Source: Lientehia sp934351765 (GTDB lineage: Bacteria; Bacillota; Clostridia; Lachnospirales; Lachnospiraceae). From it: 64,000 nucleotides of DNA. Made by a program: the position numbers and the translations under genes. The stretch lies in NCBI RefSeq assembly GCF_052118925.1, contig NZ_JBQKGG010000011.1, positions 1 to 64,000 of the forward strand, read 5' to 3'. The notes beneath the pieces are model-generated. The model did no database searches, was not told the DNA's origin, and was given only the letters and a program-made list of their open reading frames with translations. Below are positions 17,624 through 26,441 of the stretch, piece after piece (position 1 is the first letter of the stretch; each line of letters starts with the position of its first letter).

Positions 17624-18938
17624 TTATGCTGTGCAGAATGAAGCTATCTGCCGGAAAAATGATCATATTGATCCTAGATTGTATGAAGAGTTTGGTGTTA
17701 ACCGGGGGCTGCGGGATGAAAATGGAAAAGGTGTGCTTACCGGTTTGACTAAGATTTCCCGTATTGTATCATCATGTGTGAAAGATGGAGAAAAAGTACC
17801 TTGTGACGGGGAATTGTGGTATCGTGGATATAAGGTAGAAAAATTGATTGGCAATCTTGGAGAAGAACAGCTTGGTTTTGAAAAGATCGCTTATCTTCTG
17901 TTGATGGGGGAATTGCCTTCAGAAGATGAAGAAAAAAAGTTCCGGGAAGTGATTGGCACATGCAGAACGCTTCCAACGAACTTTACCAGAGATGTTATTA
18001 TGAAGGCACCATCTGAGGATATTATGAATTCAATGACAAGAAGTATTCTGACACTGGCTGCTTATGATAAAAAGGCAAAAGACATCAGCGTCAGTAATTC
18101 GTTGCGGCAGTGCATCCAACTGATTAGTGAATTTCCACTCCTTGCTGTATATGCATATCATGCCTATAATCATTACGAAAAAAACCAGAGTATGTATATC
18201 CATAATCCGGATCCGAAACTGTCTACAGCTGAGAATCTTCTAATGATGCTCAGGCATGATCAGAAATACACACCGGTTGAAGCGAAAGTTCTGGATACTT
18301 CATTGATTCTTCATATGGAACATGGCGGCGGAAATAATTCTACTTTTACAACCAGAGTGGTGACCTCTTCCGGTTCAGATACATATTCAACAATTGCTGC
18401 CGCTATGTCATCTTTGAAGGGACCGAAGCATGGCGGCGCAAACAAAAAAGTTGTGGAGATGATGGATAATATACGGGAAAATGTAAAGGATTTTTCTGAT
18501 AAAGAAGAAATATCAGCATATCTTATGAAGATAATTGACAAACAGGTATTTGACAAAAAAGGGTTGATTTACGGAATGGGACATGCGGTGTATACATTGT
18601 CGGATCCAAGAGAAAGAGTATTTAAAAAATATGTGGAAGCGCTGGCAAGAGAGAAAGGCCGGGAGAGCGATCTCCAGCTCTATGAGAATGTTGAAGTGAT
18701 TGCACCTAAACTGATTGCAGAAAACAGAAATACTATAAAACGAGTGAGCCCGAATGTGGACTTTTACAGCGGATTTGTATATGACATGCTAGGCATTCCA
18801 CGTGAATTATATACTGCGATTTTTGCAGTAGCGAGGGTAGTCGGGTGGAGTGCGCATCGTATGGAAGAACTGATCTGCACAGATAAGATTATCCGTCCGG
18901 CTTATATGAGTGTTATGGAGGAAAAAGAAAAATGTTAG
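17595..18938 (+). CDS. gltA: Citrate synthase
   Basis: The 447-residue protein is within family length. Motifs seen are LWYRGYKVEKLIG (N-terminal small domain), LILHMEHGGGNNSTFTTRVV with catalytic His, GPKHGGAN, YGMGHAVYTLSDPRERV with the second catalytic His and Arg, and a late FYSGFVYDMLGIP with catalytic Asp. It condenses oxaloacetate and acetyl-CoA; 2-methylcitrate synthase activity cannot be excluded. No aconitase or isocitrate dehydrogenase gene is in the window. It is translationally coupled to MarR 2 (29 bp overlap) and to the DUF445 gene (7 bp overlap). Confidence 0.93.
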   Translation: MGELMKRMNDYAVQNEAICRKNDHIDPRLYEEFGVNRGLRDENGKGVLTGLTKISRIVSSCVKDGEKVPCDGELWYRGYKVEKLIGNLGEEQLGFEKIAYLLLMGELPSEDEEKKFREVIGTCRTLPTNFTRDVIMKAPSEDIMNSMTRSILTLAAYDKKAKDISVSNSLRQCIQLISEFPLLAVYAYHAYNHYEKNQSMYIHNPDPKLSTAENLLMMLRHDQKYTPVEAKVLDTSLILHMEHGGGNNSTFTTRVVTSSGSDTYSTIAAAMSSLKGPKHGGANKKVVEMMDNIRENVKDFSDKEEISAYLMKIIDKQVFDKKGLIYGMGHAVYTLSDPRERVFKKYVEALAREKGRESDLQLYENVEVIAPKLIAENRNTIKRVSPNVDFYSGFVYDMLGIPRELYTAIFAVARVVGWSAHRMEELICTDKIIRPAYMSVMEEKEKC

Positions 18939-19810
18939 AAAAACTGGCAGGACCCATTATAGGGGCATTGATTGGATACTGTACTAATTATATCGCTGTC
19001 AAAATGCTGTTTTATCCTAAACAGGAAGTCAGAATCTTTGGACGAAAACTTCCTTTTACTCCGGGGGCAATTCCTAAAGGAAAGCCAAGGCTTGCCAGAG
19101 CAATCGGAATTATTGTGGCGGACGATCTTCTAACGGAAGATGATATTAAACAGAAAATGATTTCTTTGGAAACAGAAAATGCTGTTGTGGATCAGATTGT
19201 TCAGGGATTATCTGTTGATCTTCATACCTGTGTTTCAAAAGTATGTTCGTCCGAGTTGAATTATGAAGAGATAAAAAACAGATTGATTTCTGAACTGTCC
19301 AGCCAGATCCTTGATTCTGTTCAACATATGAATCTGGATAATCTTATTGTTCAGGAAGCCGGAAAAGCTGTTAAAGCCAAAACAAAGGGCTCCATGTTGG
19401 AAATGTTTCTGAATGATGAAATGCTTAATTCCCTGATACAGCCTGTTGGAGGAGAAATAGTAAAGTATATTAATGAAAAAGGACCAGATTTTATAAAGGA
19501 AGAACTGGAAACTAAAATTGATACGTTAGGAGAACAATCTGTCATAGATCTCTGTAACCATATGAATATTTCGGAAGGAGCTGTTCGAAAAATAGTAGCA
19601 GATTTTTATCACAAATCAATTGATTCTGTCATCGGAAAGCCGATCGGTAATTTGAATATTGCAGAAATTATCGAAGATAAAATCAATGCTATGAATGTAG
19701 ATAGTCTGGAGAAACTGGTGCTGACTGTGATGAAAAAAGAATTGGATACAATTGTAAATCTTGGGGCTTTAGTAGGTGCAGTTTTAGGAGTTTTAAATAT
19801 TATTATATAA
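18932..19810 (+). CDS. DUF445 family membrane-anchored protein
   Basis: The 292-residue protein begins with a hydrophobic segment GPIIGALIGYCTNYIAVKMLFYP and the basic motif PGAIPKGKPRLARAIG, both hallmarks of DUF445 (YheB-like). It ends in a second hydrophobic segment GALVGAVLGVLNIII, leaving a large middle domain with repeated amphipathic helices. Function is unknown. It overlaps the citrate synthase end by 7 bp and is the last gene of the block. Confidence 0.88.
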   Translation: MLEKLAGPIIGALIGYCTNYIAVKMLFYPKQEVRIFGRKLPFTPGAIPKGKPRLARAIGIIVADDLLTEDDIKQKMISLETENAVVDQIVQGLSVDLHTCVSKVCSSELNYEEIKNRLISELSSQILDSVQHMNLDNLIVQEAGKAVKAKTKGSMLEMFLNDEMLNSLIQPVGGEIVKYINEKGPDFIKEELETKIDTLGEQSVIDLCNHMNISEGAVRKIVADFYHKSIDSVIGKPIGNLNIAEIIEDKINAMNVDSLEKLVLTVMKKELDTIVNLGALVGAVLGVLNIII

Positions 19811-19940
19811 TTTCTTATGTAAAGAAGATAATGATTGTAAACTAAGTTTTCATGGATGAATGAAAAGATATATATGATATAGCACAAATAGGACAAGAGG
19901 ACAACAGGAATTTACTGTGTAGTTGTGATTGTATTGATGA

Positions 19941-20957
19941 ACACTGTTTGGGAAACGAAAGAATGAATATGTATCTACCAGTACCATCAGAGATATCCAT
20001 AAACTTCTCCGAAGCTGTTTTAAACAGGCTGTCAAATGGGAGCTGATGGAGAAGAATCCTTGTATCTATGCGACCGTACCAAAACATAAAACAAAGAAAC
20101 GTGAGATTTGGACTGCAGAAACTCTGATGTACGCACTGGAAGTATGTGAGGATGATCGGCTAAAGCTGGCAATGAATCTTTCCTTCTCCTGCTCTCTCCG
20201 GATCAGTGAGCTTCTGGGGCTTACCTGGGATTGTGTGGACATCTCGGAGGAAGCAATTGAGGAAAACCGGGCATATCTGTTTATTAATAAGGAATCCCAG
20301 CGAGTGAGCAAATCCGCTTTAAAAGAGTTGGATGCAAAAGATGTGCTGCTGATATTTCCGGAAAAAAGCAAGACCAATAAAACAGTCCGTGTTTTGAAAA
20401 CACCGAAGACAGACAGCAGTGTCCGAAAGGTTTTCCTTCCAAAGTCTGTCGCAAAGATGCTGATCGAGTGGAAAGAAAAACAGGATGAGACAAAGGAAGT
20501 TCTTGGAGATGAATACATGGACTATAACCTGGTCATGGCAAGTACGTTTGGTCTTCCTTTGGGGGATGGCGCGATCCGGAAGCCATTAAATCAGTTGATT
20601 AAGGACTATGATCTCCCACCGGTTGTTTTCCACAGTCTCAGACACAGCAGTGTTACCTATAAGTTGAAACTGAATGGTGGAGATATTAAGGCTGTCCAGG
20701 GAGATTCCGGACATGCCCAGGTCAGCATGGTTACGGATGTATATTCCCACATCCTGGATGATGACCGGAAGAAAAATGCAGAGCTGTTTGAAGAAGCATT
20801 TTATGAGAAAAAAGATCTGGATCCGCAGATGCATCCGAATACATCACAAAACACGGTAGCGGTTCCGGAAGGCGTGGATGCAGAACTGCTTGCAAAGGTT
20901 CTTAATAATCCTGAGATGGCGGCACTGCTTGCGTCACTGGCGAAGACGATGAAATAA
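19941..20957 (+). pseudogene. int: Tyrosine integrase, core and catalytic fragment
   Basis: The open frame starts right after a stop at 19938-19940. Residues STSTIRDIHKLLRSCFKQAVKWELMEKNP (19974-20060) are the end of the core-binding domain. The catalytic domain follows with SLRISELLGLTW (Arg), HSLRHSSVTY (His-x-x-Arg), GHAQVSMVTDVYSH (His and nucleophile Tyr). Together with the N-terminal piece at 12099-12257 this is one integrase split by about 7.7 kb. A frame starting at ATG 20046 would lack the arm-binding domain, so site-specific recombination is probably lost. Confidence 0.88.
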
Positions 20958-20997
20958 GGGGATAGATAAAGTAAAACAATTTCAATCATATTCAACA

Positions 20998-21052
20998 AAT
21001 CTCCTTCATATGAACAAAAAATGATGGAGATAATTATGAAATGAAGGAGATT
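20998..21052. repeat. Inverted repeat downstream of int
   Basis: AATCTCCTTCAT at 20998-21009 and ATGAAGGAGATT at 21041-21052 are perfect 12-bp inverted arms around 31 bp. It may be a terminator-like structure or an integrase arm-type site. I see no gene in the rest of 20958-21417. Confidence 0.5.
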
Positions 21053-21417
21053 CTGGGAAAATGGTGCTGGGCCGGCAACTGGATATGTTCGTATTTAAGT
21101 TGGCTGTCGTGGTCGAAACACCATAGACAAATTTTCAATAACGGTGTATAGTAATAATAGAAATCTGGTCAATTGAATATTGTTTATCATTCCCGCTTGT
21201 AAGGGGATGGTAGCCGGAAGATGATATCTGTCAGTAACAACAGAGCTTTCCCCGGATGTTAGCAGCTGCAAAGAATCTGCTAATTTTCAGGTCTTATCTG
21301 GTCTTGACAGAAAGGGTATTCAGATTACCAGAATTTGATTCGAAAATAAAAAAAGTCCTTGATAATAAAAGGCTAAACATATCAGTTCTTGACAGGGATT
21401 GACAGAACCACAGAGCT

Positions 21418-21462
21418 CTCCTAAGCGGAACGCCGGCGGTTCGAGCCCGCCCAGGGACGCCA
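21418..21462 (+). other. tRNA-Arg(CCU) 3' fragment, probable att site
   Basis: The sequence holds an anticodon loop CTCCTAA (21418-21424, anticodon CCT), a 3' anticodon stem, a T-arm GGCGG-TTCGAGC-CCGCC (21435-21451), acceptor strand CAGGGAC, discriminator G and CCA (to 21462). The 5' half is missing: upstream bases do not pair with it. Such 3' halves mark the far end of elements integrated into tRNA genes. It lies 460 bp after the integrase, as expected for attR or attL. The intact tRNA should lie at the other end of the element, outside the window. Confidence 0.8.
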
Positions 21463-21470
21463 GTCAACAG

Positions 21471-21505
21471 CGCGGGAGATGAAAAATCTCCCGCTTTTTT
21501 TCTAA
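21471..21505 (+). terminator. Terminator after the tRNA fragment
   Basis: GCGGGAGAT pairs with ATCTCCCGC across a short A-rich loop and is followed by seven T. From 21506 to 21812 no gene or clear structure was seen. Confidence 0.85.
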
Positions 21506-21812
21506 CCGGATTAGATGTCATCCAAAATCACAGGACATTTTGCTAATCAGAAAAAACGTCACAAAATGACTTTTGGCTAAAAATGGCGCATGTTTTCGTG
21601 TTCACCTGTGTATCTGGGTGTAAATCTGTGATAAATCTCCCCTATTGCTGCAGAAATCTGAAATACGATACCTGGAACTGCTATGACGGAAGAAAAGACT
21701 TGAGGGCTGATTTCTAAAGACGTTAGAAAATCGGGTGACGAGATTTTAGAATTCTAAAATCAACCACCGAAATTAGAGAAAGCAGCAAACCGGGATTTGG
21801 AGGATAGCGTAT

Positions 21813-22175
21813 ATGAAATACAAAGGAACGCTTATTGTTGTTAAAGACTGCAACCGTGCTCTAAAGTTTTATCGTGATATGTTTGGGCTTCAACTTCTAC
21901 AAGACAATGACGGAAATATGGAACTGACGGATCATTTGTATTTGCAGGAGTTGGGTTACTGGGAAGATTTTACGGAAAAACGCATAATTTCAAACAGCAA
22001 TCAGTCCGAATTATATTTTGAAGAACCCGATATAGAAAAATTTGTGGCACGACTTGAGCTGCTCTACCCCGAAACCGAATATGTCAATCGTCTGATGACA
22101 CACAGTTGGGGGCAAAAGGTAGTCAGATTTTATGACCCTGACGGAAATCTGATTGAAGTAGGAACACCCGTGTAA
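21813..22175 (+). CDS. VOC-fold (glyoxalase/bleomycin resistance) protein
   Basis: The 120-residue single-domain protein has the VOC pattern RALKFYRDMFGLQLLQDNDG near the N-terminus and RFYDPDGNLIEVGTPV at the C-terminus. The latter holds the usual metal-binding Glu of the second module. Members include glyoxalase I, fosfomycin and bleomycin resistance proteins; the substrate cannot be told. ATG 21813 follows TTGGAGGATAGCGTAT. It stands alone between the att fragment and ICE remnants. Confidence 0.85.
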   Translation: MKYKGTLIVVKDCNRALKFYRDMFGLQLLQDNDGNMELTDHLYLQELGYWEDFTEKRIISNSNQSELYFEEPDIEKFVARLELLYPETEYVNRLMTHSWGQKVVRFYDPDGNLIEVGTPV

Positions 22176-22236
22176 CACATCTCGACTACTTTCAGTTTGT
22201 CGTTCTCCTGAATGACTTAATATCGATATCTTACAT

Positions 22237-22272
22237 AGCCCTGTGGTGACTAATCCTCATCACAGGGCTTTT
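22237..22272 (+). terminator. Terminator after the VOC gene
   Basis: AGCCCTGTG (22237-22245) pairs with CACAGGGCT (22261-22269), followed by TTTT. Confidence 0.8.
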
Positions 22273-22323
22273 GTCGTCTCCGGACTTCCCCGGTGACTGA
22301 TCAAAACTATGGAGGATATCGTG

Positions 22324-22626
22324 ATGAGAAAAAAAGTGAGACGCAAAACCATTCTGATCGATGGGATCAGATACTACGATGACAAGCCGGATACCTGCCG
22401 CAAGTGCTTCTTCTGGAAAAACCGCAAGGTCGGCTGTGTGCTTGGTACGCAGAACTGCTACTACCTGGCTGAGGCAGTAAAGACCGAGCAGGAAAAGAAA
22501 TGTGAGGGCTGCTGTTACGCCAAAGGCCATCCCTGTGTCAGCGCTGTCTGCTACAAGGAATTGGACGCATGGCTCAGAGCAAACCGGGCTAACCGCTCAA
22601 AGGAAGAAGGTGCGGCAAATGAGTAA
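22324..22626 (+). CDS. Cys-rich small ICE protein
   Basis: The 100-residue basic protein has at least nine cysteines in CRKC, CVLGTQNC, CEGCC and CVSAVC groups, so it probably binds zinc. The start ATG is set by GGAGG eight bases upstream. The family occurs beside repA in clostridial conjugative elements; no function is known. Its stop overlaps the next start. Confidence 0.6.
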   Translation: MRKKVRRKTILIDGIRYYDDKPDTCRKCFFWKNRKVGCVLGTQNCYYLAEAVKTEQEKKCEGCCYAKGHPCVSAVCYKELDAWLRANRANRSKEEGAANE

Positions 22627-22843
22627 GAAGGATGATGTCTTCCGCAGATATGAGAAGCTGGCGAGGGCTGCAAAGAGAGAAAATCCCGGGAGTGCATCAG
22701 AGCATAAACCCGGAAGCTGCGCTCACTGCCTCTACTATCGCCCGGATTTCAAGTATCGCCGGTGCCAGTTCACCAGGTGTCCCTACGGTAAGGATAAGGA
22801 TGTGTTTCGCAAGAAGCCTCTGAAGCGCGATAAATTCTCCTGA
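22619..22843 (+). CDS. Second Cys-rich small ICE protein
   Basis: The 74-residue basic protein carries CAHC and CQFTRC pairs, another likely zinc site. Its ATG at 22619 overlaps the end of the previous gene by 8 bp, so the two are translationally coupled. Family and function are not recognised. Confidence 0.6.
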   Translation: MSKKDDVFRRYEKLARAAKRENPGSASEHKPGSCAHCLYYRPDFKYRRCQFTRCPYGKDKDVFRKKPLKRDKFS

Positions 22844-22862
22844 AAGCAGGTGGTGACTATGA

Positions 22863-23273
22863 GTGTTTGATTATTTCTACGGAGCCCAGGCAGAACAGTT
22901 TGCCTTCTACCGGGTTCCCAAGGTGCTTTTTACGAATGACCGGTTCAGATATCTGTCTGCTGAGGCGAAAACTTTATATGGCATCTTACTGGACCGCGTT
23001 CCCCTGTCTGCGAAAAACGGATGGATCGATGAACAGGGCCGCGTGTATATCATCTGCACGATTGAAGAAATCATGGCGGACATGAACTGCGGAAACAAAA
23101 AAGCGATCCAGTTGTTATCGGATTTGGAGGACAAGGTCGGTTTCATTGAGAGGAAGCGTCAGGGTCTGGGAAAACCAAACCTGATCTATGTAAAGAACTT
23201 CATATCGGTGGATAACCCTGTGGAGAGACATTTCTTGAAATGTCAAAATGACACTTCTGGAAGTGTCGAAATC
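22863..23273 (+). pseudogene. RepA N-terminal fragment
   Basis: From GTG 22863 the frame encodes VFDYFYGAQAEQFAFYRVPKVLF, the start of the RepA_N replication initiators of clostridial ICEs and plasmids, with SAEAKTLYGILLDR and GLGKPNLIYVKNF. RepA-like sequence ends at about 23272; the frame then runs through unrelated DNA to a stop at 23363. The C-terminal domain is missing. Confidence 0.8.
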
Positions 23274-23451
23274 ACATGCTGTGGAAATGAAGCCGGGAGA
23301 CTGCGTGAATATTCCGGTAGGAGTGAAGCATTGGCATGGAGCTGCACCGGATTCATGGTTTAGTCATCTGGCTATCGAAGTACCCGGTAAAGAAAGCTCC
23401 AACGAATGGTTGGAGCCGGTTACAGAGGAACAGTACGGAATACTTCAATAG
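23274..23451 (+). pseudogene. Cupin-domain protein, C-terminal fragment
   Basis: In the frame ending at 23451 the sequence reads VEMKPGDCVNIPVGVKHWHGAAPDSWFSHLAIEVPG in pieces typical of the C-terminal cupin of carboxymuconolactone-decarboxylase/cupin proteins, with metal ligands H-x-H. The N-terminal part is replaced by the repA fragment. The apparent ATG at 23248 lies in repA sequence, so the fusion is accidental. Confidence 0.7.
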
Positions 23452-23511
23452 CCCGTAGAATTGATATTTCATCTATGTAAAGAACCAGACAACTTCCGGT
23501 TTTGTTGAACC

Positions 23512-23814
23512 GAATACATTTACATAGCCAGGACTGACTGATCATCAGTTCTGGCTATTTTTCTGCCCTTCTCCGGCTGCAGGTGCACATGCAGCTATTG
23601 AGGAGGGCTTTGTTATATCCACATTTTTTTACTGATGGCCCGGTTATCCACCAACCATACTTCGGATCCGGGCAAAGGAGGAAAAATTGATGGCATTTTT
23701 CAACAGCGCAGTCGGTGTTCTGCAGACTCTGGTAGTAGCTCTCGGTGCAGGTCTCGGTATCTGGGGTGCAATCAACCTTCTGGAAGGCTACGGCAATGAC
23801 AACCCCGGTGCAAA
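23512..23814 (+). repeat. maff2 upstream block, copy A
   Basis: About 300 bp nearly identical to 38659-38962. It contains a hairpin terminator (23525-23557), a ribosome site and the 5' part of maff2. The two copies differ by only a handful of substitutions and small indels. Confidence 0.9.
23525..23562 (+). terminator. Terminator upstream of maff2 copy A
   Basis: TAGCCAGGACTGA pairs with TCAGTTCTGGCTA around a 7-nt loop, followed by five T. Confidence 0.85.
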
Positions 23815-23830
23815 TGCTCATGTACGGTAA
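23690..23830 (+). pseudogene. Maff2 family protein, 5' part (copy A)
   Basis: MAFFNSAVGVLQTLVVALGA starts a small membrane protein of the Maff2 family found in ICE transfer regions. Genuine maff2 sequence stops after GGTGCAAA (23814); the frame then reads six foreign residues to TAA. The matching 3' part is at 34987-35082, beyond the tet(W) element. Confidence 0.88.
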
Positions 23831-24148
23831 GGAAGCAAGCAACCGAAAACAAGAGATAGACCGCCAGCACTACACTATTCCGAACCAAAGACCAAAAGAT
23901 AAGCATTGTGGGAAAATCTAAACTTTTGGATTTTCCTACAATGCCAACTACGGCGGAATCCCTCCCACTCCTTATATCTTTCTGTATACATTGAATTTGT
24001 ATTTAGTAAAATGCAGACAACACCACGGATCGGCTTTTGGCTGGACAATTCCAACCAAACACCACAGCAGACAGCAGAAAACATTCTGAACGCTAGGAAG
24101 CCGGTATGATTGTTACATATAAGGGGAAGAAAAATTTCTTTTAGATAC
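23831..24148. other. Left end of element 1, no gene seen
   Basis: The stretch holds a strong inverted repeat: ATTGTGGGAAAATC at 23905-23918 and GATTTTCCTACAAT at 23929-23942, with one mismatch. It could be an insulating terminator or a recombinase-end structure. Short ORFs here have no ribosome site. Confidence 0.5.
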
Positions 24149-24177
24149 TTGTTTTCCTAAAACTGATGTGATATAAT
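24149..24177 (+). promoter_or_regulatory. tet(W) promoter
   Basis: TTGTTT at 24149-24154 and TATAAT at 24172-24177 with 17 bp spacing. Confidence 0.75.
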
Positions 24178-24206
24178 AGCCTCATTCCAGAAAAGGAGTA
24201 AAAAAT

Positions 24207-24432
24207 ATGCGGCAAGGTATTCTTAAATAAAACTATAATCAAATAGTGGGAACAAAGGATTATGGTAGTTCCTTTTGTGGGGGCTTGGTTTTTTGTACCC
24301 AATTTAAGAATACTTTTGCCTTATCAATTTTGACATATCCAAAAAAGCAGCAATCACAAACAGGTGTATGCTGTATATGTGTATGTCCGCAAATTATAAT
24401 CCCCAGTGGTAAAAGTATTTTACTGCTGGGGA
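24207..24432 (+). promoter_or_regulatory. tet(W) attenuator leader with leader peptide
   Basis: A 7-residue leader ORF MRQGILK (24207-24230) follows AAGGAG. Its 3' part GTATTCTTAAAT (24216-24227) pairs with ATTTAAGAATAC (24302-24313). A terminator-like hairpin CCCCAG...CTGGGG lies at 24411-24431, followed by ATTTTT. This matches the transcription-attenuation layout of tet(M)-class ribosomal protection genes, where slowed leader translation under tetracycline lets RNA polymerase read through. Confidence 0.8.
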
Positions 24433-24471
24433 TTTTTGTGCCCTTTCGGGCTGTAAAAGGAGGACAATCAC

Positions 24472-26391
24472 ATGAAAATAATCAATATTGGCATTCTTGC
24501 CCATGTAGACGCTGGAAAGACGACCTTGACGGAGAGCCTGCTATATGCCAGCGGAGCCATTTCAGAACCGGGGAGCGTCGAAAAAGGGACAACGAGGACG
24601 GACACCATGTTTTTGGAGCGGCAGCGTGGGATTACCATTCAAGCGGCAGTCACTTCCTTCCAGTGGCACAGATGTAAAGTCAACATTGTGGATACGCCCG
24701 GCCACATGGATTTTTTGGCGGAGGTGTACCGCTCTTTGGCTGTTTTAGATGGGGCCATCTTGGTGATCTCCGCTAAAGATGGCGTGCAGGCCCAGACCCG
24801 TATTCTGTTCCATGCCCTGCGGAAAATGAACATTCCCACCGTTATCTTTATCAACAAGATCGACCAGGCTGGCGTTGATTTGCAGAGCGTGGTTCAGTCT
24901 GTTCGGGATAAGCTCTCCGCCGATATTATCATCAAGCAGACGGTGTCGCTGTCCCCGGAAATAGTCCTGGAGGAAAATACCGACATAGAAGCATGGGATG
25001 CGGTCATCGAAAATAACGATAAATTATTGGAAAAGTATATCGCAGGAGAACCAATCAGCCGGGAAAAACTTGTGCGGGAGGAACAGCGGCGGGTTCAAGA
25101 CGCCTCCCTGTTCCCGGTCTATTATGGCAGCGCCAAAAAGGGCCTTGGCATTCAACCGTTGATGGATGCGGTGACAGGGCTGTTCCAACCGATTGGGGAA
25201 CAGGGGAGCGCCGCCCTATGCGGCAGCGTTTTCAAGGTGGAGTATACAGATTGCGGCCAGCGGCGTGTCTATCTACGGCTATACAGCGGAACGCTGCGCC
25301 TGCGGGATACGGTGGCCCTGGCCGGGAGAGAAAAGCTGAAAATCACAGAGATGCGTATTCCATCCAAAGGGGAAATTGTTCGGACAGACACCGCTTATCC
25401 GGGTGAAATTGTTATCCTTCCCAGCGACAGCGTGAGGTTAAACGATGTATTAGGGGACCCAACCCGGCTCCCTCGTAAAAGGTGGCGTGAGGCCCCCCTC
25501 CCCATGCTGCGGACGTCGATTGCGCCGAAAACGGCAGCGCAAAGAGAACGGCTGCTGGACGCTCTTACGCAACTTGCGGATACTGACCCGCTTTTGCGCT
25601 GCGAGGTGGATTCCATCACCCATGAGATCATTCTTTCTTTTTTGGGCCGGGTGCAGTTGGAGGTTGTTTCCGCTTTGCTGTCGGAAAAATACAAGCTTGA
25701 AACAGTGGTAAAGGAACCCACCGTCATTTATATGGAGCGGCCGCTCAAAGCAGCCAGCCACACCATCCATATCGAGGTGCCGCCCAACCCGTTTTGGGCA
25801 TCCATCGGACTGTCTGTTACACCACTCCCGCTTGGCTCCGGTGTACAATACGAGAGCCGGGTTTCGCTGGGATACTTGAACCAGAGTTTTCAAAACGCTG
25901 TCAGGGATGGTATCCGTTACGGGCTGGAGCAGGGCTTGTTCGGCTGGAACGTAACGGACTGTAAGATTTGCTTTGAATACGGGCTTTATTACAGTCCGGT
26001 CAGCACGCCGGCGGACTTCCGCTCATTGGCCCCGATTGTATTGGAACAGGCATTGAAGGAATCAGGGACGCAACTGCTGGAACCTTATCTCTCCTTCACC
26101 CTCTATGCGCCCCGGGAATATCTTTCCAGGGCTTATCATGATGCACCGAAATACTGTGCCACCATCGAAACGGTCCAGGAAAAAAAGGATGAAGTTGTCT
26201 TTACTGGCGAGATTCCCGCCCGCTGTATACAGGCATACCGTACTGATCTGGCCTTTTACACCAACGGGCAGAGCGTATGCCTTACAGAACTGAAAGGGTA
26301 TCAGGCCGCTGTCGGTCAGCCGGTCATCCAGCCCCGCCGTCCAAACAGCCGCCTGGACAAGGTGCGCCATATGTTTCAGAAGGTAATGTAA
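24472..26391 (+). CDS. tet(W): Tetracycline resistance ribosomal protection protein Tet(W)
   Basis: The 639-residue GTPase is EF-G-like, with the G-domain motifs AHVDAGKTT (P-loop), RGIT, DTPGH, NKID and the full set of EF-G domains. Length and the start MKIINIGILAHVDAGKTTLT match Tet(W) as I know it almost throughout. It binds the ribosome and removes tetracycline. It starts 24 bp after the attenuator hairpin with GGAGGA. Some substitutions from the remembered Tet(W) sequence are present (for example in the 300-350 region), so it may be a variant or mosaic allele. Confidence 0.93.
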   Translation: MKIINIGILAHVDAGKTTLTESLLYASGAISEPGSVEKGTTRTDTMFLERQRGITIQAAVTSFQWHRCKVNIVDTPGHMDFLAEVYRSLAVLDGAILVISAKDGVQAQTRILFHALRKMNIPTVIFINKIDQAGVDLQSVVQSVRDKLSADIIIKQTVSLSPEIVLEENTDIEAWDAVIENNDKLLEKYIAGEPISREKLVREEQRRVQDASLFPVYYGSAKKGLGIQPLMDAVTGLFQPIGEQGSAALCGSVFKVEYTDCGQRRVYLRLYSGTLRLRDTVALAGREKLKITEMRIPSKGEIVRTDTAYPGEIVILPSDSVRLNDVLGDPTRLPRKRWREAPLPMLRTSIAPKTAAQRERLLDALTQLADTDPLLRCEVDSITHEIILSFLGRVQLEVVSALLSEKYKLETVVKEPTVIYMERPLKAASHTIHIEVPPNPFWASIGLSVTPLPLGSGVQYESRVSLGYLNQSFQNAVRDGIRYGLEQGLFGWNVTDCKICFEYGLYYSPVSTPADFRSLAPIVLEQALKESGTQLLEPYLSFTLYAPREYLSRAYHDAPKYCATIETVQEKKDEVVFTGEIPARCIQAYRTDLAFYTNGQSVCLTELKGYQAAVGQPVIQPRRPNSRLDKVRHMFQKVM

Positions 26392-26441
26392 AGATACATA
26401 ATCGTCAAGACGGCAACAATCAGAAGTTATGGAGGGTAACA

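Noticed and set aside
23248..23451. Complete small cupin gene starting at ATG 23248
   Set aside because: The first codons are repA sequence read in another frame; only the C-terminal cupin half is present.
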